Shown here: positions 35,826 through 46,378 of the stretch, piece by piece
How positions within the stretch are numbered: the stretch's first letter is position 1
How the letters are laid out: every line of letters starts with the position of its first letter
Assembly: GCF_003025035.1 (NCBI RefSeq)
Contig: NZ_PYJN01000013.1
Span: 186,001-250,000, forward strand
Source: Rhizobium sp. SEMIA4064
GTDB lineage: Bacteria; Pseudomonadota; Alphaproteobacteria; Rhizobiales; Rhizobiaceae
Reading direction: 5' to 3'
Length of the DNA stretch: 64,000 nt
The notes under the pieces: generated by a model
Database searches by the model: none
Told to the model about the DNA's origin: nothing
Seen by the model: the letters and a program-made list of their open reading frames with translations, nothing else
Made by a program: the position numbers and the translations under genes

Positions 35826-35902
35826 GCGGGTGTAGCTCAGTCGGTTAGAGTGCCGGCCTGTCACGCCGGAGGTCGCGGGTTCGAGCCCCGTCACTCGCGC
35901 CA
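35826..35902 (+). tRNA. tRNA-Asp (anticodon GTC), copy 2
   Basis: Identical to copy 1 over 77 bases and separated from it by a 49-base spacer that is itself repeated unchanged before copy 3. Confidence 0.97.
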
Positions 35903-35951
35903 TTTCAAAGCATAATGCCGGATTTCGCACGACCGAAAGGTCAAACGATGC

Positions 35952-36028
35952 GCGGGTGTAGCTCAGTCGGTTAGAGTGCCGGCCTGTCACGCCGGAGGTC
36001 GCGGGTTCGAGCCCCGTCACTCGCGCCA
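35952..36028 (+). tRNA. tRNA-Asp (anticodon GTC), copy 3
   Basis: Identical to copies 1 and 2. The sequence after its CCA end diverges from the repeated spacer within three bases, marking the end of the repeat. Confidence 0.97.
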
Positions 36029-36285
36029 TTTGCTTCAAGCCATTACAATCAATCATCAATTTGCTGCGACTGCGAGAAAGCCGTTTTGCCTTTGCGCGGA
36101 TTTGTCGCGATATCGTTACAGCCTGTTGATAAGTCCGGTTCGGTAGTGCTTGAAACGACATATTCAAAAGGCTTGCGCCCGCGCTCCGGCTGCGCTAACC
36201 ACGGCTCTGTTGCAACGCTCTTTCGCTTGGCTTGGGCATTTGCTCAGAGGCGCCGCCCCGGCGCACATGGCAAGCAGGGATGGAC

Positions 36286-36654
36286 ATGATGACTGGACTG
36301 CTCAGTTCCTATATTCCGATAGCGATTTTCATTGGTATTGCCGTGGTGATCGGCCTAGCGTTGTTGATCACGCCGTTTGCCGTCGCCTTCAAGGCGCCTG
36401 ATTCGGAAAAGCTGTCGGCCTACGAGTGCGGCTTCAACGCATTCGACGACGCCCGCATGAAGTTCGACATCCGCTTCTACCTCGTGTCGATTCTCTTCAT
36501 CATCTTTGACCTGGAAGTCGCCTTCCTTTTCCCCTGGGCCGTATCCTTCGGTGCGATCGGCTGGTTTGGGTTCTGGTCGATGATGGTGTTCCTGGCGGTG
36601 CTGACCATCGGCTTTATTTATGAATGGAAGAAGGGAGCGCTCGAATGGGAGTAG
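36286..36654 (+). CDS. nuoA: NADH-quinone oxidoreductase subunit A
   Basis: A 122-residue membrane subunit of respiratory complex I, with three membrane helices (about 8-28, 63-85, 92-112). The conserved segment KLSAYECGF (Cys/Glu) and [19 protein letters not shown] are typical. An ATG at 36280 or 36289 is also possible; 36286 has AGGG at good spacing. It begins the nuo operon. The upstream gap (36032-36285) shows no clear promoter. It overlaps nuoB by 10 bases. Confidence 0.95.
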   Translation: MMTGLLSSYIPIAIFIGIAVVIGLALLITPFAVAFKAPDSEKLSAYECGFNAFDDARMKFDIRFYLVSILFIIFDLEVAFLFPWAVSFGAIGWFGFWSMMVFLAVLTIGFIYEWKKGALEWE

Positions 36655-37226
36655 CTCAAGGCAACACGACACTCGTTGCGTCGCAGCCGAAAGGGATCAT
36701 CGATCCCGCAACCGGCAAGCCTGTCGGCAGCAACGATCCGTTCTTCGGCGAGATCAACAATGAACTCGCCGACAAGGGTTTTCTGGTCACCTCGACCGAC
36801 GAGCTGATCAACTGGGCCCGTACCGGCTCGCTGATGTGGATGACCTTCGGTCTCGCCTGCTGCGCCGTCGAAATGATGCAGGTTTCCATGCCGCGTTACG
36901 ACGTCGAGCGCTTCGGCTTCGCGCCGCGCGCCTCGCCGCGTCAGTCCGACGTCATGATCGTCGCCGGCACGCTGACCAACAAGATGGCTCCGGCTCTGCG
37001 CAAGGTCTATGACCAGATGCCGGAACCGCGTTACGTCATCTCGATGGGCTCCTGCGCCAATGGCGGCGGCTACTATCACTATTCCTATTCGGTTGTGCGC
37101 GGCTGCGACCGCATCGTGCCGATCGACATCTACATACCGGGCTGTCCTCCCACGGCGGAGGCGCTGCTCTATGGCGTGCTTCTGCTGCAGAAGAAAATCC
37201 GGCGCACCGGCACGATCGAACGGTAA
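36645..37226 (+). CDS. nuoB: NADH-quinone oxidoreductase subunit B
   Basis: A 193-residue peripheral subunit that holds the terminal iron-sulfur cluster N2 next to quinone. The ligands are visible as LACCAVE (C72, C73), GSCANGG (C137) and PGCPPTA (C167). The start is ATG 36645 inside the nuoA 3' end with AAGGGAG upstream; an in-frame start at 36624 is less likely. It is followed by nuoC after 18 bases. Confidence 0.97.
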   Translation: MGVAQGNTTLVASQPKGIIDPATGKPVGSNDPFFGEINNELADKGFLVTSTDELINWARTGSLMWMTFGLACCAVEMMQVSMPRYDVERFGFAPRASPRQSDVMIVAGTLTNKMAPALRKVYDQMPEPRYVISMGSCANGGGYYHYSYSVVRGCDRIVPIDIYIPGCPPTAEALLYGVLLLQKKIRRTGTIER

Positions 37227-37244
37227 GGCAGGGGACAAGGCAAT

Positions 37245-37847
37245 ATGAGTGAAGCCCTGAACGAGCTAGTCACCTATCTCACGGAAGTTCGCGGTGCTCT
37301 GATTTCGTCGTCCGAGATCAAGTACGGCGAGCTGAACGTGACGACGACAGCCGCAAATGTCGTCGCGCTGCTGACGTTCCTGCGTGATGATGCCAAGTGC
37401 GGCTTCGTCAACTTGATCGATATTTGCGGTGTCGACTGGCCGCAGCGTCCCGATCGTTTCGACGTCGTCTACCACCTGCTGTCGCCGAAGAAGAACCTGC
37501 GCATCCGCATCAAGGTTCCGGTCGCCGAAGATCAGCCTGTTCCGTCGGCCTGCAGCGTCTATCCCGGCGCTGATTGGTTCGAGCGCGAGACCTGGGACAT
37601 GTACGGTGTTCTCTTCACCGGCCACCCGGACCTGCGTCGCTTGCTGACCGACTACGGCTTCGAAGGCCATCCGCTACGCAAGGACTTTCCGACGACCGGT
37701 TTCGTCGAAGTTCGCTATGACGACGCCGCCAAGCGCGTGGTTTACGAACCCGTCGAGCTGAAGCAGGAATTCCGTAACTTCGACTTCTTGTCCCCATGGG
37801 AAGGCACGGATTACGTGCTCCCGGGTGACGAGAAGGCGAAGGCATAA
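37245..37847 (+). CDS. nuoC: NADH-quinone oxidoreductase subunit C
   Basis: A 200-residue peripheral arm subunit (30 kDa family). The signature [20 protein letters not shown] near residue 106 and the C-terminal FDFLSPWEG are typical. It is a separate gene, not fused to nuoD as in some bacteria. It lies 67 bases before nuoD. Confidence 0.96.
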   Translation: MSEALNELVTYLTEVRGALISSSEIKYGELNVTTTAANVVALLTFLRDDAKCGFVNLIDICGVDWPQRPDRFDVVYHLLSPKKNLRIRIKVPVAEDQPVPSACSVYPGADWFERETWDMYGVLFTGHPDLRRLLTDYGFEGHPLRKDFPTTGFVEVRYDDAAKRVVYEPVELKQEFRNFDFLSPWEGTDYVLPGDEKAKA

Positions 37848-37914
37848 TTTGATGGCGTGTGGCGGGCGGAAGCCTGCCATTCTCTGAATATCTGAAAACG
37901 CGAGCATCGCCGCC

Positions 37915-39105
37915 ATGACAGAACACAACGTTCGCAACTTCAACATCAATTTCGGTCCGCAGCACCCGGCTGCGCACGGCGTTTTGCGTCTTGTCCTCGA
38001 ATTGGACGGCGAAATTGTGGAACGCGTCGATCCCCATATCGGCCTGCTGCATCGCGGCACGGAAAAGCTGATCGAGACGAAGACCTATCTGCAGGCCGTT
38101 CCTTATTTCGATCGCCTCGATTACGTGGCGCCGATGAACCAGGAGCATGCCTATGCGCTGGCCGTCGAAAAGCTGCTCGGCATCGAAATTCCGATCCGCG
38201 GTCAGCTGATCCGCGTGCTCTATTCCGAAATCGGCCGCATCCTTTCGCATCTGCTGAACGTCACGACGCAGGCCATGGACGTTGGCGCGCTGACGCCGCC
38301 GCTCTGGGGCTTTGAAGAGCGCGAAAAGCTGATGGTGTTTTATGAGCGCGCCTCTGGCTCGCGCATGCATGCTGCCTATTTCCGTCCGGGCGGCGTTCAC
38401 CAGGACCTGCCGGAAAAGCTGGTGCAGGACATTGGCGACTGGTGCGATCCTTTCCTGAAGGCGCTCGACGATATCGATGAGCTGCTTACGGGCAACCGCA
38501 TCTTCAAGCAGCGCAACGTCGACATCGGCGTCGTCTCGCTCGAAGACTGTTGGGCCTGGGGCTTCTCCGGCGTCATGGTCCGCGGCTCGGGTGCCGCCTG
38601 GGACTTGCGTCGCGCGCAGCCCTATGAGTGCTATTCTGATCTCGAATTCGATATTCCGATCGGCAAGAACGGTGACTGCTATGACCGCTACCTGATCCGC
38701 ATGATCGAGATGCGCCAGTCCGTCCGCATCATGAAGCAGTGCGTCAATCGCCTGCTCGGCGATGCCAAGACCGGCCCGGTCTCTTCGCTCGATGGTAAGG
38801 TCGTGCCGCCGAAGCGTGGTGAGATGAAGCGCTCGATGGAAGCGTTGATCCATCACTTCAAGCTCTACACCGAAGGTTACCATGTGCCCGCCGGCGAGGT
38901 TTATGCCGCCGTCGAAGCGCCGAAGGGCGAGTTCGGCGTCTACCTCGTCTCCGATGGTTCGAACAAGCCGTACCGATGCAAGATCCGCGCTCCGGGCTAT
39001 GCGCATCTGCAGGCCATGGATTTCATGTGCCGCGGTCACCTGCTTGCCGACGTCGCGGCCGTGCTCGGTTCGCTCGACATCGTGTTCGGTGAGGTGGACC
39101 GCTGA
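37915..39105 (+). CDS. nuoD: NADH-quinone oxidoreductase subunit D
   Basis: A 396-residue subunit (49 kDa family) that forms the quinone pocket with NuoB. The N terminus has [20 protein letters not shown], then [12 protein letters not shown], and the C terminus ends DIVFGEVDR as usual. The stop overlaps the next ATG (TGATG), coupling it to the following small gene. Confidence 0.97.
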   Translation: MTEHNVRNFNINFGPQHPAAHGVLRLVLELDGEIVERVDPHIGLLHRGTEKLIETKTYLQAVPYFDRLDYVAPMNQEHAYALAVEKLLGIEIPIRGQLIRVLYSEIGRILSHLLNVTTQAMDVGALTPPLWGFEEREKLMVFYERASGSRMHAAYFRPGGVHQDLPEKLVQDIGDWCDPFLKALDDIDELLTGNRIFKQRNVDIGVVSLEDCWAWGFSGVMVRGSGAAWDLRRAQPYECYSDLEFDIPIGKNGDCYDRYLIRMIEMRQSVRIMKQCVNRLLGDAKTGPVSSLDGKVVPPKRGEMKRSMEALIHHFKLYTEGYHVPAGEVYAAVEAPKGEFGVYLVSDGSNKPYRCKIRAPGYAHLQAMDFMCRGHLLADVAAVLGSLDIVFGEVDR

Positions 39106-39422
39106 TGCAGTTTTGGCCGGTCATCGCTATTGCGCTTCTCGTTGCTTCCGGAGCCTCGGCTCAGCAGGCCGGTAAGGCGCAGGCGCTGCCCAGCATCTCC
39201 GTGCAAGGTTCGAATGCGAAAAGCTCGAATGTTGCGAAGAGCGGAAATACGGCTACGCAGAGCGCGGTATCGACCATGGGCGATCTCGTGTCGCGTGGCT
39301 ATGAAATAAAGGCCGCCGTGCCGAACGGCGGCAAATTCGTTGTGTTTATGCAGAAAGACCAGTCGGCCTATGCCTGCGAATTTTCGTCCCTGACGGATAC
39401 GCGGTGTGGGTCCTTAAACTGA
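39105..39422 (+). CDS. Small secreted protein within the nuo operon
   Basis: A 105-residue protein between nuoD and nuoE. A signal peptide is clear: [19 protein letters not shown], with cleavage after ASA. The mature part is Ser/Asn/Ala-rich, and two Cys near the end (ACEFSSLTDTRCG) could form a disulfide in the periplasm. It starts in a TGATG overlap with the nuoD stop and ends 15 bases before nuoE, so it is co-transcribed. It belongs to no family I recognise. As a periplasmic product it is unlikely to sit in the cytoplasmic arm of complex I. Confidence 0.8.
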   Translation: MQFWPVIAIALLVASGASAQQAGKAQALPSISVQGSNAKSSNVAKSGNTATQSAVSTMGDLVSRGYEIKAAVPNGGKFVVFMQKDQSAYACEFSSLTDTRCGSLN

Positions 39423-39437
39423 GATAAGGCGTGAAAG

Positions 39438-40262
39438 ATGTCCGTTCGTCGACTAGCCGAAGATCAATTCCAGCCTGCCGCCTTCGCCTTTAACCAGGAG
39501 AACACGGCTTGGGCTGAAAAGACGATCAAGAAATATCCCGAGGGCCGCCAGCAATCCGCGATCATCCCGCTGATGATGCGTGCGCAGGAGCAGGATGGCT
39601 GGGTCACCAAGGCGGCCATCGAAAAGATCGCCGATATGCTTGATATGGCTTATATCCGGGCGCTCGAAGTCGCCACCTTCTACACGCAGTTCCAACTGCA
39701 TCCGGTTGGCAGCCGCGCCCATATCCAGGTCTGCGGCACGACGCCCTGCATGTTGCGCGGCGCCGAAGGCCTGGTGAAGGTCTGCAAGAGCCGGATCGCC
39801 GACCACGCGCTGGAACGCAACGCCGAAGGCACGCTCTCCTGGGAAGAGGTCGAATGTCAGGGCGCCTGCGTCAACGCACCGATGGTCGTGATCGGCAAGG
39901 ATACCTATGAGGATCTGACGCCGGAACGTCTCGAAGAGATCATCGACGCATTTGTCGCAGGCAAGGGCAGCGAAGTGCAGACCGGTCCGCAGATTGATCG
40001 TGTTTTCTCCGCACCGGAAGGTGGTTTGACGTCGCTTCTGGATTCGCCGGCGACGAAGACGAAGAAGAAGGCTGGTGCTAAGGTTGCCGCCGAAACGGTT
40101 GTGCTGCCGCCATCCGAGGCAGCCAAGCCCGTTAGCAGCGATGCTGAGACCAATCCGGCGCTGAAGAGCCCGGCCGATGGCAAGACCGCGCTGCCCGCCG
40201 AGCATCCGAAGGCGGCTCCGGCCAAAGAAGACAATACGGCTGTCGGCGACAAGGCTGAGTAA
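39438..40262 (+). CDS. nuoE: NADH-quinone oxidoreductase subunit E
   Basis: A 274-residue subunit (24 kDa family) with the N1a [2Fe-2S] ligands C99, C104, C140 and C144 (CGTTPC and CQGAC). The core ends near residue 175. The remaining 100 residues are low-complexity Ala/Lys/Pro-rich sequence not needed for the cluster; such tails occur in rhizobia. Eleven bases separate it from nuoF. Confidence 0.95.
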   Translation: MSVRRLAEDQFQPAAFAFNQENTAWAEKTIKKYPEGRQQSAIIPLMMRAQEQDGWVTKAAIEKIADMLDMAYIRALEVATFYTQFQLHPVGSRAHIQVCGTTPCMLRGAEGLVKVCKSRIADHALERNAEGTLSWEEVECQGACVNAPMVVIGKDTYEDLTPERLEEIIDAFVAGKGSEVQTGPQIDRVFSAPEGGLTSLLDSPATKTKKKAGAKVAAETVVLPPSEAAKPVSSDAETNPALKSPADGKTALPAEHPKAAPAKEDNTAVGDKAE

Positions 40263-40272
40263 GAGGTAAGGT

Positions 40273-41577
40273 ATGTTACAGGATCAGGATCGCATCTTTA
40301 CCAATATCTACGGTCTCAAGGACAAGTCCCTGAAAGGCGCGATGAGCCGCGGCCACTGGGACGGCACCAAGCAGATCCTCGAAAAGGGCCGGGACTGGAT
40401 CGTCAACGAGATGAAGGCATCGGGCCTGCGCGGCCGCGGTGGCGCCGGCTTCCCGACCGGGCTCAAGTGGTCCTTCATGCCAAAGGAAAGCGATGGCCGT
40501 CCGCATTACCTCGTCGTCAATGCCGACGAGTCCGAGCCCGGCACCTGCAAAGACCGCGACATCATGCGCCACGATCCGCATACGCTGATCGAAGGCTGCG
40601 TCATCGCCGGTTTCGCCATGGGTGCGAACACGGCGTACATCTATGTCCGCGGCGAATATATGCGCGAGCGCGAAGCCCTGCAGGCCGCGATCGACGAATG
40701 CTACGATGCCGGTCTTCTCGGCAAAAACAATAAGCTCGGTTGGGATTTTGATGTTTTTGTTCATCATGGCGCCGGTGCCTACATCTGCGGCGAAGAAACC
40801 GCGCTGCTCGAAAGCCTGGAAGGCAAGAAGGGCCAGCCGCGCCTGAAGCCGCCATTCCCGGCCAATATGGGTCTCTATGGCTGCCCGACAACCGTCAACA
40901 ACGTCGAGTCGATCGCCGTTGCGCCGACGATCCTGCGCCGCGGTGCCGGTTGGTTCTCCTCCTTCGGCCGTCCGAACAATGTCGGCACGAAGCTGTTCAT
41001 GCTTTCCGGCCACGTCAATCGTCCGTGCACGGTCGAAGAAACGATGGGCATCACCTTCCGCGAACTGGTCGAGAAGCACGGCGGTGGCATTCGTGGCGGC
41101 TGGGACAATCTGCTCGCTGTCATTCCCGGCGGTGCGTCGTGCCCGGTCGTTCCGGCGGCCGACATCATCGATTGTCCGATGGATTTCGACGGTCTGCGCG
41201 AAGTCAAGTCGTCCTTCGGTACGGCGGCTGCGATCGTCATGGACAAGTCGACCGACATCATCAAGGCGATCGCCCGTATCTCGGCCTTTTTCAAGCATGA
41301 GAGCTGCGGCCAGTGCACGCCGTGCCGTGAAGGCACCGGCTGGATGTGGCGCGTGCTGGAGCGTATGGCTCGGGGCAATGCGCAGAAGCGCGAAATCGAC
41401 ATGCTGTTCCAGGTGACGAAGCAGATCGAAGGCCACACCATCTGTGCGCTCGGCGACGCCGCCGCATGGCCGGTACAGGGTCTGATCCGCAACTTCCGCC
41501 CGGAAATCGAAAAGCGCATTGACCAATACACGGCCAATGCCACAAGCCACGGCGCGGTGCTGGAAGCGGCCGAGTAA
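40273..41577 (+). CDS. nuoF: NADH-quinone oxidoreductase subunit F
   Basis: A 434-residue subunit (51 kDa family) that binds NADH and FMN and carries the N3 [4Fe-4S] cluster. Visible are [11 protein letters not shown] (NADH), [12 protein letters not shown] (FMN), the ligand motif [11 protein letters not shown] and a later Cys in [10 protein letters not shown]. This is the electron entry point of complex I. Confidence 0.97.
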   Translation: MLQDQDRIFTNIYGLKDKSLKGAMSRGHWDGTKQILEKGRDWIVNEMKASGLRGRGGAGFPTGLKWSFMPKESDGRPHYLVVNADESEPGTCKDRDIMRHDPHTLIEGCVIAGFAMGANTAYIYVRGEYMREREALQAAIDECYDAGLLGKNNKLGWDFDVFVHHGAGAYICGEETALLESLEGKKGQPRLKPPFPANMGLYGCPTTVNNVESIAVAPTILRRGAGWFSSFGRPNNVGTKLFMLSGHVNRPCTVEETMGITFRELVEKHGGGIRGGWDNLLAVIPGGASCPVVPAADIIDCPMDFDGLREVKSSFGTAAAIVMDKSTDIIKAIARISAFFKHESCGQCTPCREGTGWMWRVLERMARGNAQKREIDMLFQVTKQIEGHTICALGDAAAWPVQGLIRNFRPEIEKRIDQYTANATSHGAVLEAAE

Positions 41578-41582
41578 GGACG

Positions 41583-42314
41583 ATGATGGCGAAGACCACG
41601 GATACAAGGCAGAACAGCGGAGTGGCCGATGCATCGGCTGATCTCGGCCGTATTGCTGCGGATATGCTGCGGAATTCGCCAGTCTTGTCGATCAATCCGC
41701 TAATGGCACATCCGGCTGCTGCATTTGCTGCGGCGACCGCAATCGGGTTCGGCTTCTCGTCGCAAATGGCCGGTGCATTCTTCGGCGCGCTGCAAAGCGC
41801 GGTCGAGGCGACCAACAAGTTCGCTGGTTCGCTGGACGAGAAGAACAATGTCGCTGTGGAAGAAAAGCCGGCGGCAAAGAGCGAAGTGGCAGGGGAGGCG
41901 ACGCCGGTGAAGGCATCGCCTGCTGCCAAACCGGTGACAGTAAAGCCGGCGAGGGTGCAGAAGGCCGAGCCGAAACCCGTTGCTGTGAAGGTGGAGCCGG
42001 CAAAGGCGCCCACGAAGGCCCCAGTCAAGGCCAAGGTTGTTGCCGTAAAGCCGGTTGCGGCAAAGCCGACCACGGCGCCTGCACGCAGCAGCAAAGTCGC
42101 CGTGAAGACGGATGACCTGAAGCGGATTTCGGGCATCGGTCCGAAGCTGGAGCAGGTTTTGAACGGGCGCGGTATTCTGCGCTTTGCCGATATCGCCGCC
42201 TGGAACGAGGCGGATGTCGAGCGGATCGATGCGGAACTCGGTTTCGATGGCCGTATCCGACGCGACGATTGGGTTGGCCAGGCGATGGCGCTACAGCCGA
42301 AAGGCCGGAGTTGA
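41583..42314 (+). CDS. Hairpin-domain protein within the nuo operon
   Basis: A 243-residue protein between nuoF and nuoG. Residues about 38-75 are hydrophobic (AHPAAAFAAATAIGFGFSSQ). About 95-175 is Ala/Lys/Pro/Val-rich and probably disordered. The C terminus (about 178-240) is a helix-hairpin-helix-type domain with LKRISGIGPKLEQVLNGRG, like the C-terminal domains annotated as a 21-kDa complex I-associated protein in rhizobia. An ATG at 41586 is also possible. Role unknown; co-expression with nuo is supported by the five-base gap. Confidence 0.78.
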   Translation: MMAKTTDTRQNSGVADASADLGRIAADMLRNSPVLSINPLMAHPAAAFAAATAIGFGFSSQMAGAFFGALQSAVEATNKFAGSLDEKNNVAVEEKPAAKSEVAGEATPVKASPAAKPVTVKPARVQKAEPKPVAVKVEPAKAPTKAPVKAKVVAVKPVAAKPTTAPARSSKVAVKTDDLKRISGIGPKLEQVLNGRGILRFADIAAWNEADVERIDAELGFDGRIRRDDWVGQAMALQPKGRS

Positions 42315-42558
42315 GAGTTTCTTCGGCTGCGTCCCGAGCGGCCGAGGGTGTGAATGAGGCGGTGAGCATCTTGCGGGCGCGGCCTGTGATGTCTCAGCCA
42401 AGATGCTGATCTTGTGGGGCAAGGTTCGGCAAAGGTGATTGTGAGCAAGACCGGTGCCACGCGGCTCAAATGCCGCGCCGGTGGCGAGACGGTGTTGCGA
42501 TCATGAAATTGTCTGCGGCCATATACGGCGGCAGACGTGACATAGGACTGAGTGGACG

Positions 42559-44640
42559 ATGGCAAAACTGAAGATTGACGGTAAAGAGATCGAAGTTCCG
42601 GATCACTACACGCTTATCCAGGCGTGCGAGGAAGCCGGCGCCGAAGTCCCGCGCTTCTGCTTCCATGAACGACTGTCGGTGGCCGGCAATTGCCGCATGT
42701 GCCTCGTCGAGGTAAAGGGCGGCCCGCCGAAGCCGCAGGCTTCTTGCGCCATGGGCGTGCGCGATATCCGCGGCGGCCCGAATGGCGAGCTTCCGGAAGT
42801 CTTCACCAACACGCCGATGGTCAAGAAGGCCCGAGAAGGCGTGATGGAATTCCTGCTGATCAACCACCCGCTGGATTGCCCGATCTGCGACCAGGGCGGC
42901 GAATGCGACCTGCAGGACCAGGCCATGGCCTTCGGCATCGACTCGTCGCGCTATCAGGAAGACAAGCGCGCCGTTGAAGACAAATATATCGGCCCGCTCG
43001 TCAAGACCGTGATGAACCGCTGCATCCACTGCACGCGCTGCGTCCGCTTCACGACGGAAGTCGCCGGCATTTCCGAACTCGGCCTGATCGGCCGCGGCGA
43101 AGACGCCGAGATCACCACCTATCTCGAGCAGGCAATGACCTCCGAGCTGCAGGGCAATGTCGTCGACCTCTGCCCGGTCGGCGCGCTGACCTCGAAGCCT
43201 TTCGCCTTCACGGCCCGTCCGTGGGAACTGAACAAGACCGAATCGATCGACGTCATGGACGCGCTCGGCTCGGCCATCCGCGTCGACACCCGCGGCCGCG
43301 AAGTCATGCGCGTTCTGCCGCGCGTCAACGAGCAGATCAACGAAGAGTGGATCTCCGACAAGACCCGCTTCATTTGGGACGGCCTGAAGACGCAGCGCCT
43401 GGACAAGCCCTATGTCCGCAAGGACGGCCGCCTGCAGGCTGCGACCTGGAGCGATGCTTTCGCCGCCATCAAGTCCGCGGTTGCCGCCACCAGCGGCGAC
43501 AAGATCGGCGCGATCGCCGGCGATCTTGCTTCCGTCGAGGAAATGTACGCGCTCTCGGAGCTGCTGAAGTCGCTGGGATCGGAAAATCTCGACTGTCGCC
43601 AGGACGGGACGGCGCTTGATCCGTCGCTTGGCCGCGCAAGCTACATCTTCAATCCGACCATCGAAGGCATCGAAGCTGCCGACGCGCTGCTGATCATCGG
43701 CGCCACGCCGCGCTTCGAAGCGGCCGTGTTGAACTCGCGCATCCGCAAGCGCTGGCGCAAGGGCAAGTTCCCGATCGGCGTGATCGGCGAACATGCCGAC
43801 CTGCGCTACTCCTATGACTATCTCGGCGCTGGTCCGGATACGCTGGCTGATGTCGTCAGCGGTTCGCATGGCTTCGCCGACGTTCTGAAGAATGCACAGA
43901 AGCCGATGATCATCATTGGCCAGGGTGCTCTCATTCGCGAAGACGGCGCCGAAGTGCTGGCGAATGCCGCCAAGCTCGCTGCCGCTGTCGGCGTCGTGAC
44001 GGATGGCTGGAACGGCTTTGCTGTACTGCATACGGCAGCGTCCCGCGTTGGCGGCCTCGATCTCGGCTTCGTACCGGGGGCAAAGGGCGTCAACGCTGCG
44101 GCGATGCTGTCCTCGATGGACGTCCTCTTCCTGCTTGGCGCTGACGAGCTCGACTTCACCCGCAAGGGCGCGAAGTTCGCCGTCTACATCGGCTCGCATG
44201 GCGACAACGGCGCACACAATGCCGACGTCATTCTGCCGGCCGCCACCTACACCGAAAAGTCGGGTACCTGGGTCAACACCGAAGGCCGCGTTCAGATGGG
44301 CAACCGCGCCGGTTTCGCACCGGGCGATGCTCGCGAAGACTGGGCCATCATCCGCGCCCTTTCCGATGTACTCGGCAAGAAGCTTCCCTTTGATTCGCTG
44401 AGAGAATTGCGTGCCAAGCTCTATGCTGCGTTCCCGCATTTCGCAGGCATCGACGAGATCGCCGAAGGCGATAGCGCCCAAATTGCCGCACTCGCGAAAA
44501 AAGCTGGCGCGATGGGTAAATCCGGGTTTGCTTCGCCGATCAAAGACTTCTATTTGACGAACCCGATAGCGCGTGCCTCGGCTGTTATGGCCGAGTGCTC
44601 GGCATTGGCCCGCAACAATTTCCAGGCTGCGGCAGAGTAA
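42559..44640 (+). CDS. nuoG: NADH-quinone oxidoreductase subunit G
   Basis: A 693-residue subunit (75 kDa family) of the peripheral arm. The N-terminal [2Fe-2S] ligands are C34, C45, C48 and C63. Next is the His-ligated cluster region HPLDCPICDQGGECDLQD, then CIHCTRC for a [4Fe-4S] centre. The C-terminal part is molybdopterin oxidoreductase-like but without cofactor function. It follows a 244-base gap in which I see no gene; an imperfect GC-rich hairpin lies near 42450-42490. Confidence 0.97.
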   Translation: MAKLKIDGKEIEVPDHYTLIQACEEAGAEVPRFCFHERLSVAGNCRMCLVEVKGGPPKPQASCAMGVRDIRGGPNGELPEVFTNTPMVKKAREGVMEFLLINHPLDCPICDQGGECDLQDQAMAFGIDSSRYQEDKRAVEDKYIGPLVKTVMNRCIHCTRCVRFTTEVAGISELGLIGRGEDAEITTYLEQAMTSELQGNVVDLCPVGALTSKPFAFTARPWELNKTESIDVMDALGSAIRVDTRGREVMRVLPRVNEQINEEWISDKTRFIWDGLKTQRLDKPYVRKDGRLQAATWSDAFAAIKSAVAATSGDKIGAIAGDLASVEEMYALSELLKSLGSENLDCRQDGTALDPSLGRASYIFNPTIEGIEAADALLIIGATPRFEAAVLNSRIRKRWRKGKFPIGVIGEHADLRYSYDYLGAGPDTLADVVSGSHGFADVLKNAQKPMIIIGQGALIREDGAEVLANAAKLAAAVGVVTDGWNGFAVLHTAASRVGGLDLGFVPGAKGVNAAAMLSSMDVLFLLGADELDFTRKGAKFAVYIGSHGDNGAHNADVILPAATYTEKSGTWVNTEGRVQMGNRAGFAPGDAREDWAIIRALSDVLGKKLPFDSLRELRAKLYAAFPHFAGIDEIAEGDSAQIAALAKKAGAMGKSGFASPIKDFYLTNPIARASAVMAECSALARNNFQAAAE

Positions 44641-44652
44641 GGGCAGAGGACT

Positions 44653-45696
44653 ATGGATTCATTCGTTTCGACCTATCTTTGGCCGGCGCTGATTATCATC
44701 GGTCAGTCCGTGTTGCTCCTGGTCTGCCTACTGATCTTCATCGCCTATATCCTTCTTGCCGACCGCAAGATCTGGGCGGCGGTTCAGTTGCGCCGCGGCC
44801 CGAACGTCGTCGGTCCTTTCGGCCTGTTCCAGTCCTTCGCCGACCTTTTGAAGTTCATGGTCAAGGAGCCGATCATCCCGGCCGGCGCCAACAAGACCGT
44901 CTTCCTGCTGGCACCGCTCGTCTCCGTGGTCCTGGCGCTCTCCACCTGGGCCGTCGTGCCGGTGGCGCATGGCTGGGTTATCGCCGACATCAATGTCGGC
45001 ATTCTCTACATTCTGGCGATTTCGTCGCTCGAAGTGTACGGCATCATCATGGGCGGCTGGGCTTCGAACTCGAAGTATCCGTTCCTCGGCGCGCTGCGCT
45101 CCGCCGCGCAGATGGTGTCCTATGAAGTCTCGATCGGCTTCGTCATCGTTACCGTGTTGCTCTGCGTCGGCTCGCTGAACCTGACCGATATCGTCATGTC
45201 GCAGCAGACCGGCCTCGGTACCAAGCTCGGCCTGCCGGCTTCGTTCCTCGACTGGCATTGGCTGTCGCTGTTCCCGATGTTCATCGTGTTCTTCATTTCG
45301 GCGCTCGCCGAAACGAACCGTCCGCCCTTCGACCTTCCGGAAGCGGAATCGGAGCTGGTTGCCGGCTTCATGGTTGAATATGGCTCTTCGCCCTACATGA
45401 TGTTCATGCTCGGCGAATATGCTGCCGTCGTTCTGATGTGCTCGCTGACTACGATCCTTTTCCTCGGTGGCTGGCTGCCGCCGGTGGATATCTGGATCCT
45501 CAACTGGGTCCCGGGCATCATCTGGTTCCTGCTGAAGTCGTGCCTCGTCTTCTTCATGTTCGCGATGGTCAAGGCATTCGTGCCGCGCTACCGCTACGAC
45601 CAGCTCATGCGCCTCGGCTGGAAGGTGTTCCTGCCTCTGTCGCTTGCCATGGTCATTATCGTTGCATTCGTGCTGAAGCTGACGGGATGGGCATGA
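44653..45696 (+). CDS. nuoH: NADH-quinone oxidoreductase subunit H
   Basis: A 347-residue membrane subunit with about eight helices that shape the quinone tunnel. Signatures are [20 protein letters not shown], the E-rich loop [20 protein letters not shown] and the C-terminal [20 protein letters not shown]. Confidence 0.97.
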   Translation: MDSFVSTYLWPALIIIGQSVLLLVCLLIFIAYILLADRKIWAAVQLRRGPNVVGPFGLFQSFADLLKFMVKEPIIPAGANKTVFLLAPLVSVVLALSTWAVVPVAHGWVIADINVGILYILAISSLEVYGIIMGGWASNSKYPFLGALRSAAQMVSYEVSIGFVIVTVLLCVGSLNLTDIVMSQQTGLGTKLGLPASFLDWHWLSLFPMFIVFFISALAETNRPPFDLPEAESELVAGFMVEYGSSPYMMFMLGEYAAVVLMCSLTTILFLGGWLPPVDIWILNWVPGIIWFLLKSCLVFFMFAMVKAFVPRYRYDQLMRLGWKVFLPLSLAMVIIVAFVLKLTGWA

Positions 45697-45736
45697 TGAT
45701 GTCGTTCCTCGCTTCAAGCAGATTTGGAGGTTGAAG

Positions 45737-46228
45737 ATGGCCGGAATTTCCAACGCCGTCAGCTCGCTGTTCCTCAAGGAATTCGTCGGCGCATTCTTTT
45801 TGTCGATGCGTTATTTCTTCAAGCAGAAGGCGACGATCAATTATCCCTTCGAAAAGGGGCCGGTCAGCCCGCGCTTCCGTGGCGAACATGCGCTGCGCCG
45901 TTATCCGAACGGCGAAGAGCGTTGCATCGCCTGCAAGCTCTGCGAAGCCATCTGTCCTGCTCAGGCCATCACCATCGAAGCCGGGCCGCGCCGCAACGAC
46001 GGCACCCGCCGCACGGTGCGCTATGACATCGATATGGTGAAGTGCATCTATTGCGGCTTCTGCCAGGAGGCTTGCCCGGTCGACGCCATCGTCGAAGGGC
46101 CGAACTTCGAATTCGCCACCGAAACCCGCGAAGAGCTTTATTTCGATAAGGCGCGGCTTCTGGAAAATGGCGACCGCTGGGAACGCGAAATCGCGCGCAA
46201 CATCGCGATCGACTCGCCGTACCGCTGA
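45737..46228 (+). CDS. nuoI: NADH-quinone oxidoreductase subunit I
   Basis: A 163-residue ferredoxin-like subunit with two [4Fe-4S] clusters N6a/N6b: C63, C66, C69, C73 ([12 protein letters not shown]) and C103, C106, C109, C113 ([12 protein letters not shown]). ATG 45737 has GGAGG nine bases before it; the in-frame TTG two codons earlier is unlikely. Confidence 0.97.
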   Translation: MAGISNAVSSLFLKEFVGAFFLSMRYFFKQKATINYPFEKGPVSPRFRGEHALRRYPNGEERCIACKLCEAICPAQAITIEAGPRRNDGTRRTVRYDIDMVKCIYCGFCQEACPVDAIVEGPNFEFATETREELYFDKARLLENGDRWEREIARNIAIDSPYR

Positions 46229-46378
46229 GCGGAATTTTGAATATGCCGTGACGGGCGGCTGAGATTGTCGCCGTCGCGGTGGAATAGAGACCGGGGCTTT
46301 GGCGGACGCATGTCCAGCCAAGTCCCATCGGGCAGGGACACTCCCGGCTGCCCGGGGGAAGACGAAAAAGGCACCAAC

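Larger units (their letters stand above)
35700..36031. repeat. Tandem 126-bp repeat carrying tRNA-Asp
   Basis: Unit 1 (35700-35825) and unit 2 (35826-35951) are identical, and unit 3 repeats the gene part before diverging near 36031. Each unit is 77 bases of tRNA plus 49 bases of spacer. Confidence 0.95.

Noticed and set aside
35631-36167. Minus-strand open frame with three repeats of MARVTGLEPATSG
   Set aside because: It is the complement of the three tRNA-Asp genes, a well-known false protein.
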